A stretch of DNA of 64,000 nt from Youxingia wuxianensis. Its GTDB lineage: Bacteria; Bacillota; Clostridia; Oscillospirales; Ruminococcaceae. The notes below the pieces were generated by a model that was not told where the DNA came from, searched no databases, and worked only from the letters and a program-made list of their open reading frames with translations. The first letter of the stretch is position 1. Each line of letters opens with the position of its first letter. The stretch covers positions 137,597-201,596 of the forward strand of contig NZ_JACRTD010000006.1 of the NCBI RefSeq assembly GCF_014385085.1, read 5' to 3'. The position numbers were made by a program, and so were the translations under genes. Below, piece by piece: positions 17,142 to 25,400 of this stretch.

Positions 17142-17890
17142 TATTTCAAATCCTCCTTTTTAAAATGATGAAAGGTCATAAGAAAACCAACTGCTGATAC
17201 AAGAATAATAATAGATACAGACAGCAGTGTAGGATAGCCGGTACTCTGAAGTTTACCCTGCACCAAGAAATAGGTGGCTGTCCACGGATACAACGCTCCC
17301 CATTCTTGATTTGAAAGTGCGGCACTTCCCATGACAATCACGGCAGAGCCAATCATCGGGGCGACAAATCCTTTTGTTTTCATAGCAACAAACACAAAAG
17401 GAGAAACTGTTAAAAACATCAGGATACTGCCAAACAAAAACTTGGGGAGCCATACTATTGCCACTAGTAAGCTATATCCCTCCAATGTAAAGACAGCGTC
17501 ATATAGCCCACAAACGATAAATATACCTGCCCATGTTACAAGGGTTAGCATAACAATCCAAAGAAGCAGGGTGCAAAATTTTCCAATTAATAGTTTTGTC
17601 CTTGAAATGGGTATGGGCAATATGGTTTTGAGGGTGCTTTCTGTGTACTCTCTGCTAAACAAGTAAGCTGCAATTGCCACATATATCATAATGTTTACCA
17701 GCAGCATGATATACAGTACACTGTCGCTGTATATGTCAGACAAGGTAAAGATAATCTCCGGCTTATCAAAATGTGTTTGCAAGGCTTCTATTAACATCAA
17801 AAGTGGGGTAGATAATACCCCTGCCACACTAATTAGCACCATTTTTGAACGCTTTAGTTTTAATAATTCACAAGAAATAAGATTAAGCAA
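17141..17890 (-). CDS. bcrB: ABC transporter permease, BcrB-like
   Basis: This 249-aa protein has six hydrophobic segments and a short charged N-terminus ([15 protein letters not shown]) typical of ABC-2 permeases of the BcrB/lantibiotic-immunity type. Start choice: both candidate starts are TTG (17905 and 17890); the one at 17890 is 8 nt after GGAGG and overlaps the end of bcrA by 8 nt. With BcrA it should form a transporter that removes bacitracin from the membrane. Confidence 0.88.
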   Translation of the reverse strand: MLNLISCELLKLKRSKMVLISVAGVLSTPLLMLIEALQTHFDKPEIIFTLSDIYSDSVLYIMLLVNIMIYVAIAAYLFSREYTESTLKTILPIPISRTKLLIGKFCTLLLWIVMLTLVTWAGIFIVCGLYDAVFTLEGYSLLVAIVWLPKFLFGSILMFLTVSPFVFVAMKTKGFVAPMIGSAVIVMGSAALSNQEWGALYPWTATYFLVQGKLQSTGYPTLLSVSIIILVSAVGFLMTFHHFKKEDLK

Positions 17891-18800
17891 TACCGCCACC
17901 TCCAATCAGTTTAGAAAAGTAGTCCTCTAAGTTTTCCTCACTATCATTTATCCTTGTCACGAGCAGTCCATTTCGTGCAAATTCTCGATTGATTTCTCCA
18001 ACACTTTGGCTAAAGTCATAAATTCTCACCGTACCGTCCTGCACTGTAAAATCCGTCATGTGGTAGTGGTTTTCTAAAATCTTTCCGGCTATCTCACTGT
18101 CAGATAAATCAAATTGAATGTATTTTCGATTCCTTTTGTGAAGCTCGGATATATTCACTTCCTCTACTAAATGCCCCTCGTGCATAACGCCGATAATATC
18201 TGCTATCTGTTCAATCTCGCTTAAAACATGGCTTGAGATAAAAATGGTAATGCCATGATTGTGACTAAGTTCAGATAAAAATGAGCGTATTTCAACTATT
18301 CCAATGGGGTCAAGTCCGTTAATCGGTTCGTCAAGTATTAAAAGCTCCGGCTCGTGCATAATGGCGGCGGCAATACCAAGCCGTTGCTTCATTCCGAGGG
18401 AATAATCGGAAAAGACTTTTCTTTTCTCCTTATGCAGCCCCACAACTTCAAGAGCTTTTTCTACTCCACTTTTAGATACTCCCCCTCGCAGTTTAGCGAG
18501 AATTTGCAAATTCTCATACCCTGTTAAATTACTGTAAAATCCCGGTGTTTCGATAATAGAGCCTACTTTGCTATAAAGGGTATGGATATTTTCCTTATAG
18601 TTTGTGCCAAACAAGCGTACCGTTCCCTCCGTTGGGAAAGCAAGCTGCAACATCATTTTCATTGCTGTGGTTTTGCCTGCTCCGTTTCTGCCGAGCAAAC
18701 CATAAATTTTGCCCTTTGGCACATGAAGATTTACCTTATCGACAACGGTGGCTGTTCCGTATCGCTTCGTAAGATTTTCTGTTTCAATGATATAATCCAT
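17883..18800 (-). CDS. bcrA: ABC transporter ATP-binding protein, BcrA-like
   Basis: This 305-aa ATPase has Walker A ([15 protein letters not shown]), the ABC signature ([12 protein letters not shown]), Walker B ([14 protein letters not shown]) and switch His (FISSHVLSE). It is of the BcrA/NosF-like group. The ATG at 18800 follows AAAGGAGAATCAAAT; a longer frame to 18911 would run into the operator region and has no start signal. It is the first gene of bcrABD and lies downstream of two GACA-N7-TGTC sites and the regulator gene bcrR, the same arrangement as the enterococcal bacitracin operon. Confidence 0.9.
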   Translation of the reverse strand: MDYIIETENLTKRYGTATVVDKVNLHVPKGKIYGLLGRNGAGKTTAMKMMLQLAFPTEGTVRLFGTNYKENIHTLYSKVGSIIETPGFYSNLTGYENLQILAKLRGGVSKSGVEKALEVVGLHKEKRKVFSDYSLGMKQRLGIAAAIMHEPELLILDEPINGLDPIGIVEIRSFLSELSHNHGITIFISSHVLSEIEQIADIIGVMHEGHLVEEVNISELHKRNRKYIQFDLSDSEIAGKILENHYHMTDFTVQDGTVRIYDFSQSVGEINREFARNGLLVTRINDSEENLEDYFSKLIGGGGIA

Positions 18801-18904
18801 ATTTGATTCTCCTTTCCGTGGGTTGCTGTTCTTGTTTTCGCTGACCACAATCTTATTATCCACGAGTATTGCATAGAAGCCAAGAAATCTACCGTCACAA
18901 TGCC

Positions 18905-18951
18905 GACACAATAGATGTCAGCACGAAAAAAGCTCCGACACTTATCGTGTC
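18905..18951. promoter_or_regulatory. Two BcrR-type operators (GACA-N7-TGTC)
   Basis: GACA CAATAGA TGTC lies at 18905-18919 and GACA CTTATCG TGTC at 18937-18951, 32 bp apart centre to centre, upstream of bcrA. GACA(N7)TGTC is, to my knowledge, the binding sequence described for BcrR of Enterococcus faecalis, which also uses two copies. Confidence 0.75.
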
Positions 18952-18957
18952 AGAGCC
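18924..18957 (-). terminator. Terminator of bcrR, sharing its stem with the second operator
   Basis: Read on the minus strand: GGCTCTGACAC, GATAA loop, GTGTCGGAGC, then TTTTTTCG. The stem contains the GACA-N7-TGTC site at 18937-18951, so the same bases may act as RNA terminator and DNA operator. Confidence 0.65.
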
Positions 18958-18980
18958 TATTTTAAAGGGTTTATGGCATT

Positions 18981-19595
18981 TTACTTTGTTTGGGTTTGCT
19001 TTATCCAGACAAATATTTTAGCAACAAATAGCAGAAACATAAGGGCGGTTACATAGGGTTGTCTTGCCGCAACGAAGAAGCAGATAAAAAGCGTACTCAG
19101 CACGAGAGAGCATTTTGTGATTATGTTGCTCCATGATTCCTTTTCAAAACAAACACACATCAGTTTCGCTATCCCAAGTGCAATCAAAACAATAAAAACA
19201 ATCCAATAGATTGCAAGATATATTGGGGTAGTGTCTGTAAATGAAAGTAGATTGACAGAATAAATATATCCGTCAACAAGGTTACCATACAACGGCAAAA
19301 GTATAAAAGTAACCGCCATCATATCTAATATTCCATAAATGAAACTGTAAATTTTTTTCAAGTTGGAACGATTTTCAGTTTCGGCAAGTGTAATCAGTTC
19401 TTCGCCCGATAGCAGTTCATCTATGGTCACAGAAAAGAATTTAGAAATACACTTGAGCGACTCAATGTTAGGGTAACCCTTGCCGCTTTCCCATTTTGAA
19501 ATGGCTGTTCTTGATACATATAATTGCTCCGCAAGTTGTTCCTGCGTTAAGTTCTTTCCAGTCCTAAGCTGTTGTAGCTTTTCATTAAATTCCAT
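18981..19595 (-). CDS. bcrR: Membrane-bound one-component regulator BcrR
   Basis: A 204-aa protein with an N-terminal XRE helix-turn-helix (LTQEQLAEQLYVSRTAISKW) and four hydrophobic segments in the C-terminal half. Length and layout match BcrR (about 203 aa), which senses bacitracin in the membrane and directly activates bcrABD. The start at 19595 follows AGGAGGAGAATC and overlaps the upstream HTH gene by 11 nt, so the two are probably co-transcribed. Confidence 0.88.
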   Translation of the reverse strand: MEFNEKLQQLRTGKNLTQEQLAEQLYVSRTAISKWESGKGYPNIESLKCISKFFSVTIDELLSGEELITLAETENRSNLKKIYSFIYGILDMMAVTFILLPLYGNLVDGYIYSVNLLSFTDTTPIYLAIYWIVFIVLIALGIAKLMCVCFEKESWSNIITKCSLVLSTLFICFFVAARQPYVTALMFLLFVAKIFVWIKQTQTK

Positions 19596-19782
19596 GATTC
19601 TCCTCCTGTTTGTTCCTTGTTTTCATACGTCCATCAACGGGTTTTTCTGCATCTTTTGGTATCATCCATGCACGACCAAATTTTTCAGTTCCGTCAATGC
19701 GATTTTCCTCACATAATTTTTGTATCCGTCTTTCCGATATGCCCCATTTTTCAGAAGCGGCTTTCACAGAAATGTAATTCAT
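19585..19782 (-). CDS. Helix-turn-helix DNA-binding protein, 65 aa
   Basis: A small excisionase-type helix-turn-helix protein (YISVKAASEKWGISERRIQK, then GRAWMIPKDAEKP). Such proteins are common companions of integrative elements and often act as regulators. The ATG at 19782 follows AAAGGAAGTTGATATT; upstream codons in the same frame are AT-rich non-coding DNA. It is the first gene of a unit that continues into bcrR. Confidence 0.75.
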   Translation of the reverse strand: MNYISVKAASEKWGISERRIQKLCEENRIDGTEKFGRAWMIPKDAEKPVDGRMKTRNKQEENHGI

Positions 19783-19806
19783 AATATCAACTTCCTTTCG
19801 CAAAGA

Positions 19807-19825
19807 GTATATAATTATTATATAC
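19807..19825. promoter_or_regulatory. 19-bp palindrome in a divergent promoter region
   Basis: GTATATAATTATTATATAC is a perfect palindrome between the HTH/bcrR unit (minus) and the XRE gene (plus). It contains TATAAT on both strands, so it could be overlapping divergent -10 boxes, an operator, or both. Confidence 0.5.
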
Positions 19826-19947
19826 GGAATGACGAATAATAGCAAGTTTCTCTCCACTAATACGAAATTATACACTACTAAACATAAAATCATACTTCGT
19901 TCAAATATCATCACCCGAAATGTACAATGATATAGGATGATATTAAA

Positions 19948-20301
19948 ATGTACCAAGATGAAAGAAAACTTGATTTTAAGCCGTTAGGTATAGCGATAAA
20001 AAAAGCTCGGGAAGCAAAAGGGTGGACACAGGAATATCTTGCCCAACTGGTAGACCTTACGCCACGCTCTATTATGTATATAGAGAACAGGGGGCAGCAC
20101 CCAAGGCTTAACAAATTTTATCTCATTACTACCTTGCTTGACATCTCTGTAGACCAGTTCTTTTTTCCATGCAATGAAGATGGCGACAACAATCGCCGCA
20201 AACAAGTTGATGTACTGTTGAATGATATGGAAGAAAAGGAGCTTATCGTGATGGAAGCTACGGCTCAAGGCTTGAAAAAGGCAAGAGAAACTGCGGAATA
20301 A
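19948..20301 (+). CDS. XRE-family transcriptional regulator
   Basis: A 117-aa protein with a helix-turn-helix (AIKKAREAKGWTQEYLAQLV, then LTPRSIMYIE) and a C-terminal helical tail. It is the usual divergently transcribed regulator of Tn1549-type elements, placed opposite the HTH/bcrR unit. The ribosome binding site is weak (AGGATGATATTAAA). It is one of the few plus-strand genes in the ICE. Confidence 0.85.
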   Translation: MYQDERKLDFKPLGIAIKKAREAKGWTQEYLAQLVDLTPRSIMYIENRGQHPRLNKFYLITTLLDISVDQFFFPCNEDGDNNRRKQVDVLLNDMEEKELIVMEATAQGLKKARETAE

Positions 20302-20332
20302 TTAACGCTGTTTTCGTAAGCCAAGCCAACTG

Positions 20333-20370
20333 AAAAAAGTGCGACACCTACACAGGCTATCGCACTTTTT
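20333..20370. terminator. Bidirectional terminator between convergent genes
   Basis: GTGCGA (20339-20344) and TCGCAC (20360-20365), flanked by A6 on the left and T5 on the right. It serves the XRE gene (plus) and the gene at 20382-20678 (minus). Confidence 0.7.
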
Positions 20371-20381
20371 AGGTTATTTTT

Positions 20382-20678
20382 TTATTCTCCACACAAATCA
20401 TAAAGCTGTTCACATCGGTTTTGAATATCTAAGATTTCTGTTTCGGTTAAACTCCTGCGGTTATGAGTAAGTTGTTGCTCTAAAAAATCACGATAGCCAT
20501 CAAGTAAGGCATCCCGTAAAAGCTCGGGGGCTTTGCAATGTTCCACACCAAACCATTGCTCATCTTTTTCATCCCAAATCATAACGGTGTATCCTCGCTT
20601 AGTGTTCACCACCTCCAAAACACTATCTTTATTTAGGTAATCGTTGAATACTTCTAAAACCTTTTCAAAGGTCATCAT
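20382..20678 (-). CDS. ICE hypothetical protein, paralogue of the gene at 24606-24908
   Basis: A 98-aa acidic protein starting MMTFEKVLEVFNDYL. It aligns along its length with the product of 24606-24908 (TFEKVLEIFADYL; both contain an aromatic-rich middle and an ELTKG/QLTHN-type helix followed by a Cys near the end). Function is unknown. One copy lies on each side of the relaxase/AbiE block. Confidence 0.75.
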   Translation of the reverse strand: MMTFEKVLEVFNDYLNKDSVLEVVNTKRGYTVMIWDEKDEQWFGVEHCKAPELLRDALLDGYRDFLEQQLTHNRRSLTETEILDIQNRCEQLYDLCGE

Positions 20679-20962
20679 TTTATCAGCCCTTTCATATTTT
20701 AGGTGCTTATATGTAAGTAGTTTATATACTTATTACGACTATGATAATAAAAGTAAATCATCGTGTAAAGGATACGGATATTGTTTGCGAACAAAAGTGG
20801 CAAGCAATGCCGGTGTTAATACACACCGACCCGCAGAGTGCAAAATCCCTCCATGATTTTTCTCTCCGCTTGCTTGTTGAGGGCAGCGCCCCCAAGCCCC
20901 TTTGAACACAGAATTTCATTCTGTGGCTGCGCGTTCTGCGAACGCTTTTGACCAGGACCAGC
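20679..20962. other. 284-bp spacer next to the relaxase gene with two hairpins, candidate oriT
   Basis: No gene. CACAGAAT (20907-20914) / ATTCTGTG (20918-20925) and GCGTTC (20931-20936) / GAACGC (20940-20945) form adjacent perfect hairpins, beside a G/C-rich stretch (GGGCAGCGCCCCCAAGCCCC). Inverted repeats beside a relaxase gene are typical of transfer origins, but no nick site is recognised, so this is only a candidate. Confidence 0.35.
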
Positions 20963-22375
20963 TTACCGCTGGCCGTGGTCTTTTTCTTTTTCAACATCCT
21001 GTTCTACCTCCATTTTCAGCACTCGATCCACATTGGCCTTTGCCGTCAAAAGCTCCCGCATTTCCTCACGGGAACGCCGGTACTCGGCATAGGTCTTTTT
21101 CTTTTCTTCCAGCAATTTTGCGTACTCCGTCTGCAACTCTTTAACCTTAGGCAGCTTCTTGACTCCCATTTCATCAAAGGCATTCTTGGCAGCCTGGTGG
21201 AGCAGAATTTCTTCCTCATGTTCTTCCCGGAATTTCTTAGAGTAGCCGGCCTTGCGGTATGCCACATAGACCTCACGGGTCTTGGCATAATTTACGATGT
21301 GAGTACGCAAAACAGCAATCTCTGCCATGCGCTTTTCAGCCGCTTTGATCTGCGCCGAAAGCTCATTGTGATGTGCCGTGGCAGCCGCAGCCTTTTCTTC
21401 TAAAATCGCATACTCCAGCAGGTTATGCTCTGACAAGTAATTCATGGTCTGTGCCATTTGTTTCAGATTGAAAACCTTGGCCCAACGAGCATAGCCAGCA
21501 CCTTTTCCTGCCTGCAATTTTGCCTGAATGTCCACCAGCAGATTGACCTTCGGCGGCTCTGCCTGTGTGACTGTTTTCTTTCGTGGGGTATGCGCTTTCT
21601 TCCCGGAGAGAACTGCCCGCAATTCTTCCACTCCATACCCTTCGCCCAGACTGTCCACGCGGGCTGCTTTCTCCCAGCCGGGGAGCTTCAGGCGATACGA
21701 TTTCCCGCGCTTTGATACTTCACAGCCGGACTCTTGCAGCAACTTCAGCAGTTCCTCAAAATTAGCAGGGCTTTGTGATAATGCGTTGTCAATCGCCACA
21801 CGAAGCAGCTCTCGGTGAGAGGGCTTTGCCTGATCGCCCAGCCATTTGTTATAGCTCTTTCCGTGAGGGTTCGGATTCTCTACAATGGACAGTCCATTCT
21901 CAATACAGATGGTGTCACTTAGCCGCCGAACCGCCTTGGTGCTGCCCCAAAAGTTTCGGAATTTCCGGTCATATTCCAAGCTGACTGATGACCAGATAAT
22001 GTGATTATGAATGTGCGACTTGTCTATGTGGGTGCAGACCACAAAGGCATGATTGCCTTTGGTAAAACGCTTGGCAAATTCTACACCCAGCCTGTTTGCT
22101 TCTTCCGGGGTGATTTCGCCGGGGCGGAAAGACTGGCGCACATGATAGGCAATCACATCATCCGCACCGCGCACTCGCCCGGTAGCGGCAATGTACTGCC
22201 GCTTTGCCAGAAGAAACTCTGCATCCGCAGTCCGGCTGTCACAAGCATAGCCGGTAATGAGCCTGCCGTTATCTGTTTTCTTTGGATTGGCCACATAGTC
22301 GATGATGTCACTGATCGCCCGACTTTCTATGCGGCCCTTGCCGACATGAAGCGGCATGATGCGGGTTGTTGCCAT
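20963..22375 (-). CDS. ICE relaxase (MobP/VirD2-type mobilization nuclease)
   Basis: This 470-aa protein has an N-terminal relaxase domain with the metal-binding three-His motif (HIDKSHIHNHIIW) near residue 130 and candidate Tyr residues in the first 30 residues. A long charged, coiled-coil-like C-terminal half follows. It nicks oriT and pilots the transferred strand of the element. Start after AAAGGAGGTCTGACCT. In related elements it usually lies close to mobC; here the AbiE genes separate them. Confidence 0.9.
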   Translation of the reverse strand: MATTRIMPLHVGKGRIESRAISDIIDYVANPKKTDNGRLITGYACDSRTADAEFLLAKRQYIAATGRVRGADDVIAYHVRQSFRPGEITPEEANRLGVEFAKRFTKGNHAFVVCTHIDKSHIHNHIIWSSVSLEYDRKFRNFWGSTKAVRRLSDTICIENGLSIVENPNPHGKSYNKWLGDQAKPSHRELLRVAIDNALSQSPANFEELLKLLQESGCEVSKRGKSYRLKLPGWEKAARVDSLGEGYGVEELRAVLSGKKAHTPRKKTVTQAEPPKVNLLVDIQAKLQAGKGAGYARWAKVFNLKQMAQTMNYLSEHNLLEYAILEEKAAAATAHHNELSAQIKAAEKRMAEIAVLRTHIVNYAKTREVYVAYRKAGYSKKFREEHEEEILLHQAAKNAFDEMGVKKLPKVKELQTEYAKLLEEKKKTYAEYRRSREEMRELLTAKANVDRVLKMEVEQDVEKEKDHGQR

Positions 22376-22395
22376 AGGTCAGACCTCCTTTCCGA

Positions 22396-22424
22396 AAAGA
22401 AAACGGCCTGCCGTAGCAGACCGC
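22396..22424 (-). terminator. Terminator between the AbiE unit and the relaxase gene
   Basis: Minus strand: CGGTCTGC, TAC loop, GGCAGGCCG, then TTTTC. It ends the abiEi-abiEii-zinc-protein unit just before the relaxase ribosome binding site. Confidence 0.6.
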
Positions 22425-22434
22425 TTTCACTATT

Positions 22435-22755
22435 CTATAAAACTTTTTCATCGAAATAATTGAACTCATCATCTTCTAAATGTCTTGGTGGAAATCTCAT
22501 TTCATATTGCTCTTGCGCCAATGCACGGACATCAGGCCGCCTATCCTTTAGTCGATTTTTCAGCCAGGACAACTGCTCTTTCGATAGCCTCCATGGAAGA
22601 TTCAAAAGACGATTCAGTGTCATCAGTTCAGCCTGCTTTTCTGCTGGTAGCGAAGCACAGGATTTACAAATGTGGGCTGCATGACCTTTGCCTGAAAATT
22701 TTTCGTTGGCTTTGTATTCGCCACAAATTTTACAATAATGTCCATGCTTTTTCAT
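22435..22755 (-). CDS. Small zinc-ribbon-like protein of the AbiE operon
   Basis: A 106-aa protein with two CxxC knuckles (HYCKICGEYK and HICKSCASL) followed by a charged helical region. Zinc binding is inferred. Its ATG overlaps the stop of the AbiEii gene (ATGA), so it is the third gene of the toxin-antitoxin operon. I know no standard third partner of AbiE systems of this kind; it may be an accessory or an independent passenger. Confidence 0.65.
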   Translation of the reverse strand: MKKHGHYCKICGEYKANEKFSGKGHAAHICKSCASLPAEKQAELMTLNRLLNLPWRLSKEQLSWLKNRLKDRRPDVRALAQEQYEMRFPPRHLEDDEFNYFDEKVL

Positions 22756-23606
22756 AAGCTGATACCTTTCTCGCAAAGTGCATATAACCTGCGAATTGCT
22801 TTCATAATCACATCCCATTCCAAATCAGAAGCATAAGAAAACTTTTTACGGTATGCCTCCCAAAGTTTTTGCATAACCGAATCATTTTCTACTTCGTTAA
22901 AAACTTCTTCAGCCTGGTTAAGATACTTCTCAGATCCCCGTTTATGGGCAGTTGCCAGAAGTGCATCATGTAAAATATTTGGGTTCAGTGTGGTTCCATG
23001 TAGCTGTTCTAAAATGTAAATATCGTAGAAATCTCTCATGCGGGTATTAGTTGTGGTTCTGGTAATAATGGTTTCCAATTTTTCTGCCAGCACAGTTTCT
23101 AAATTATAAGCCCAAATATCAATGAAGCGATCTTCCAACATAAGTTTGAATGAATACCGGACCTCTCTTGGTGTAATCGCATCTCCCGTAGAAATATCAA
23201 TTTTCAAAGGGGTCACTACGCCATCGAATGTTGTACTCATGCTGACACGAATCCCTGGATACTCTGCTTCATCCATAATCTCCGAAATACTTTTCAGCTG
23301 AAATTTAACACCATCATCAATCGGAACAGTTACGATTGATGAAATTAGATTCTCAATATCCTCCACATTGACATTGGCTCCTTTTATGGTTGCATCCAAA
23401 TCCATCGTAGAACGGGCATCCAATCCAACCATAGCCGCTACCAACATACCACCCTTCAAGATAAACTTATCACGATACTCAGAAAGAGAAATACGCTCCA
23501 AAAAACGCTCCATCATGTAGTTCCTCATTAAAATCTGAGCATCTGCGGATTTTTCTCTGGAAAGGTTTCGTATTAAATCTTTAAGCTGCCTTGCTGTTTT
23601 TATCAT
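22752..23606 (-). CDS. abiEii: AbiEii-family nucleotidyltransferase toxin
   Basis: This 284-aa protein has the AbiEii nucleotidyltransferase signature: FILKGGMLVAAM, then ARSTMDLDATIKG (the S/T-x-D-x-D motif) and a downstream KLETIITR/MRDFYDIYIL block. AbiEii toxins add nucleotides to tRNA ends or otherwise block growth during phage infection and are held in check by AbiEi. Its start overlaps the AbiEi stop by 4 nt. Confidence 0.9.
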   Translation of the reverse strand: MIKTARQLKDLIRNLSREKSADAQILMRNYMMERFLERISLSEYRDKFILKGGMLVAAMVGLDARSTMDLDATIKGANVNVEDIENLISSIVTVPIDDGVKFQLKSISEIMDEAEYPGIRVSMSTTFDGVVTPLKIDISTGDAITPREVRYSFKLMLEDRFIDIWAYNLETVLAEKLETIITRTTTNTRMRDFYDIYILEQLHGTTLNPNILHDALLATAHKRGSEKYLNQAEEVFNEVENDSVMQKLWEAYRKKFSYASDLEWDVIMKAIRRLYALCEKGISL

Positions 23607-24211
23607 AAAAGTACCTCCAAATACTGTCGTAAAATTTTTTCCACCTTGAACATCCCAGCATATTGCATTAAAGCTCGCAGGTTCTTATCTTTTCTACGAG
23701 CATACGCTTTCAATGCCCCCTGAAAGGTTTGAATTTCAATTCTACTGCGGCTTCTGAGCAAATCACAGATCGTTCGCTCCATATCATAAACCGGTACGGT
23801 ATGCCCAAAAGGTGTCTGACCGCTGGACAACCCAACATCAAATAACTCTGGCTTCATGGTGTAAACAGATAGCCCTTCTGCTTTTAAGCGAGTCGGACTA
23901 TAACCACGCCGTACTGTAACAGAATATTTGGAGGGTTCTCTGTCAGTCAAATCATGAAAAAACAAGGCCGATTCATGGGAAAACACTGCCTGATTACACC
24001 GCAGATGCAAAAGGAACATAGCATCTACCCAGGCATCTTCGGAGACATAAATACCATGGGCAACCTGTTGAAGATTTTTCTCTTTAACATATTCATAAAA
24101 AATGGGCTTTACAATTCCGCTGGCAATTACCTGCGCAGTTTGTAGCATCCCATCATGCTCGGTCAGAAGTCTGTCTAATTGCTCAAACCGTTCTGATCTG
24201 GTCACGATCAT
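23603..24211 (-). CDS. abiEi: AbiEi-family antitoxin and autorepressor
   Basis: This 202-aa protein has the N-terminal winged-helix region (RFEQLDRLLTEHDGMLQTAQV) and the C-terminal antitoxin domain (LHLRCNQAVFSHESALFFH, then GYSPTRLK) of type IV antitoxin AbiEi. The family represses its own promoter and neutralises AbiEii. The ATG at 24211 follows AAAGGAAGTG. A longer frame reaching 24289 would pass through the promoter and operator and is rejected. Confidence 0.9.
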   Translation of the reverse strand: MIVTRSERFEQLDRLLTEHDGMLQTAQVIASGIVKPIFYEYVKEKNLQQVAHGIYVSEDAWVDAMFLLHLRCNQAVFSHESALFFHDLTDREPSKYSVTVRRGYSPTRLKAEGLSVYTMKPELFDVGLSSGQTPFGHTVPVYDMERTICDLLRSRSRIEIQTFQGALKAYARRKDKNLRALMQYAGMFKVEKILRQYLEVLL

Positions 24212-24218
24212 CACTTCC

Positions 24219-24259
24219 TTTCGTGCTACTATTATACACGAATATAGCACGAAAGTAAA
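24219..24259 (-). promoter_or_regulatory. abiE promoter with flanking inverted-repeat operator
   Basis: On the minus strand TTTACT (24259-24254), 17 bp, TATAAT (24236-24231). A perfect 10-bp inverted repeat, TTTCGTGCTA (24219-24228) and TAGCACGAAA (24245-24254), brackets the -10 box. This fits the known autorepression of AbiEi by binding inverted repeats at its promoter. Confidence 0.75.
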
Positions 24260-24309
24260 TAAGGTAATTATAGATCCACCGTGTATCATTTTTTATAGTT
24301 TTGCGTATT

Positions 24310-24609
24310 TTATCCATAAACCAACTCCTGAATTGCAAATTTCAAACTCTGCACCTTGCCCAGCAGCCAGATCGCAGCCAGCGGCAGCCCCATCGGGCTA
24401 ATCAAAAATGCCATAACCAGCAAAATCACACCGTTCTGCGGGGAATAGGTAATCAGCACAGCCACGCCAAGCAGAGCAATCACCATGCTGAACAGACCAA
24501 GCACCAGACCGGATATGTAGATCAGCCCCGTGCAGAGCCAGACAAAAAGTGTCAGCACCAAAATAACCGGCGCAGTTACGATCATCAACAGGCATTTCAA
24601 AATCTTCAT
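24310..24609 (-). CDS. Small ICE membrane protein, 99 aa
   Basis: MKILKCLLMIVTAPVILVLT starts a protein with three to four hydrophobic helices (ITYSPQNGVILLVMAFLI among them). Similar proteins are carried by C. difficile-type conjugative transposons between mobC and the relaxase. The ATG at 24609 follows AAGGAGGAACTGGA and overlaps the preceding stop (ATGA). Role unknown. Confidence 0.7.
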   Translation of the reverse strand: MKILKCLLMIVTAPVILVLTLFVWLCTGLIYISGLVLGLFSMVIALLGVAVLITYSPQNGVILLVMAFLISPMGLPLAAIWLLGKVQSLKFAIQELVYG

Positions 24610-24908
24610 TCCAGTTCCTCCTTCCAACGCTCCAGATGCCGTTTACACAGGGCATCTGCTTCTCTCTCATCATCTTCCGTCACTTCCCGTTTACCTTTGG
24701 TCAGTTCAATCTCCAGATAAGTCCGGTAATCATCAGCTAAGAGGTCGAACAGTTCCTTGGGAGTATGGCACACCTCGCCGGTGCAATAGCGAAAGTCTTG
24801 GTCAAATTCAACCCTTACACATCCATGACGGCTGATATAAACTTCGGTGGTCTCGTCTGCGGCCAGATAGTCCGCAAAAATCTCCAACACTTTTTCAAAG
24901 GTCAGCAT
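24606..24908 (-). CDS. ICE hypothetical protein, paralogue of the gene at 20382-20678
   Basis: A 100-aa acidic protein (MLTFEKVLEIFADYLAADET) clearly related to the 98-aa protein at 20382-20678. It is translated just before the small membrane protein with a 4-nt overlap and lies downstream of mobC. No known domain. Confidence 0.75.
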   Translation of the reverse strand: MLTFEKVLEIFADYLAADETTEVYISRHGCVRVEFDQDFRYCTGEVCHTPKELFDLLADDYRTYLEIELTKGKREVTEDDEREADALCKRHLERWKEELE

Positions 24909-24987
24909 CTGTTTTCACTCCTTTGCTACGCTTCTTGCTCTACTCATATTATCCGGTACGGACAGGCAAAAGACAAGGATACCGGCA

Positions 24988-25039
24988 AAAAGAAAAAGCG
25001 GAGGGAGATGCGGCGAAGAAACGCCGTTCCTCCCTCCGC
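24988..25039 (-). terminator. Strong hairpin terminator after mobC
   Basis: GCGGAGGGA and TCCCTCCGC form a long stem with an inner GGCG/CGCC stem, followed on the minus strand by TTTTTCTTTTT. It may separate mobC from the downstream paralogue/membrane pair. Confidence 0.75.
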
Positions 25040-25059
25040 AAATGGAGTATCTTTCCCTG

Positions 25060-25398
25060 TTATGAAAGTTTAGAAAGCTGGGTAAGGATTTCCTTCACCC
25101 CCTCCCACAGTTGTTCCTGCCGCTGGGATATATCCTCCAAATCAGCATCATAAACCCGCCCGGTCTCATGCACTTTACGGGTCAGCTGATTCAAGTTGTT
25201 GCTGCTTCGGCGCATCAGGGAGACCAGCTCCTTCAGTTCCGGCAGATCCAGCTGCACCACATACCCATCCAGTGCCATTTTCCGCAGATAGGCACTCAAA
25301 TTTTCTGTCCCGTATTGCTGCATCTTTTGATGGATCAGCTCCAGTTCCTCTGCGGATACCCAAAACAGCACCGGAACATCCCGCTTACGCTTTGCCAT
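25060..25398 (-). CDS. mobC: Mobilization protein MobC (relaxosome accessory)
   Basis: A 112-aa protein with an N-terminal ribbon-helix-helix-like DNA-binding region (DVPVLFWVSAEELELIHQKM) and the MobC signature LMRRSSNNLNQLTRKVHETG. MobC helps the relaxase open and recognise oriT. It starts 3 bp after the stop of the DUF3849 gene, so it is translated in the same operon. Confidence 0.88.
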   Translation of the reverse strand: MAKRKRDVPVLFWVSAEELELIHQKMQQYGTENLSAYLRKMALDGYVVQLDLPELKELVSLMRRSSNNLNQLTRKVHETGRVYDADLEDISQRQEQLWEGVKEILTQLSKLS

Positions 25399-25400
25399 AG

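Noticed and set aside
17883..18911. Longer start for bcrA at 18911
   Set aside because: The extension would run through the operator region and has no ribosome binding site; the ATG at 18800 has a good one.
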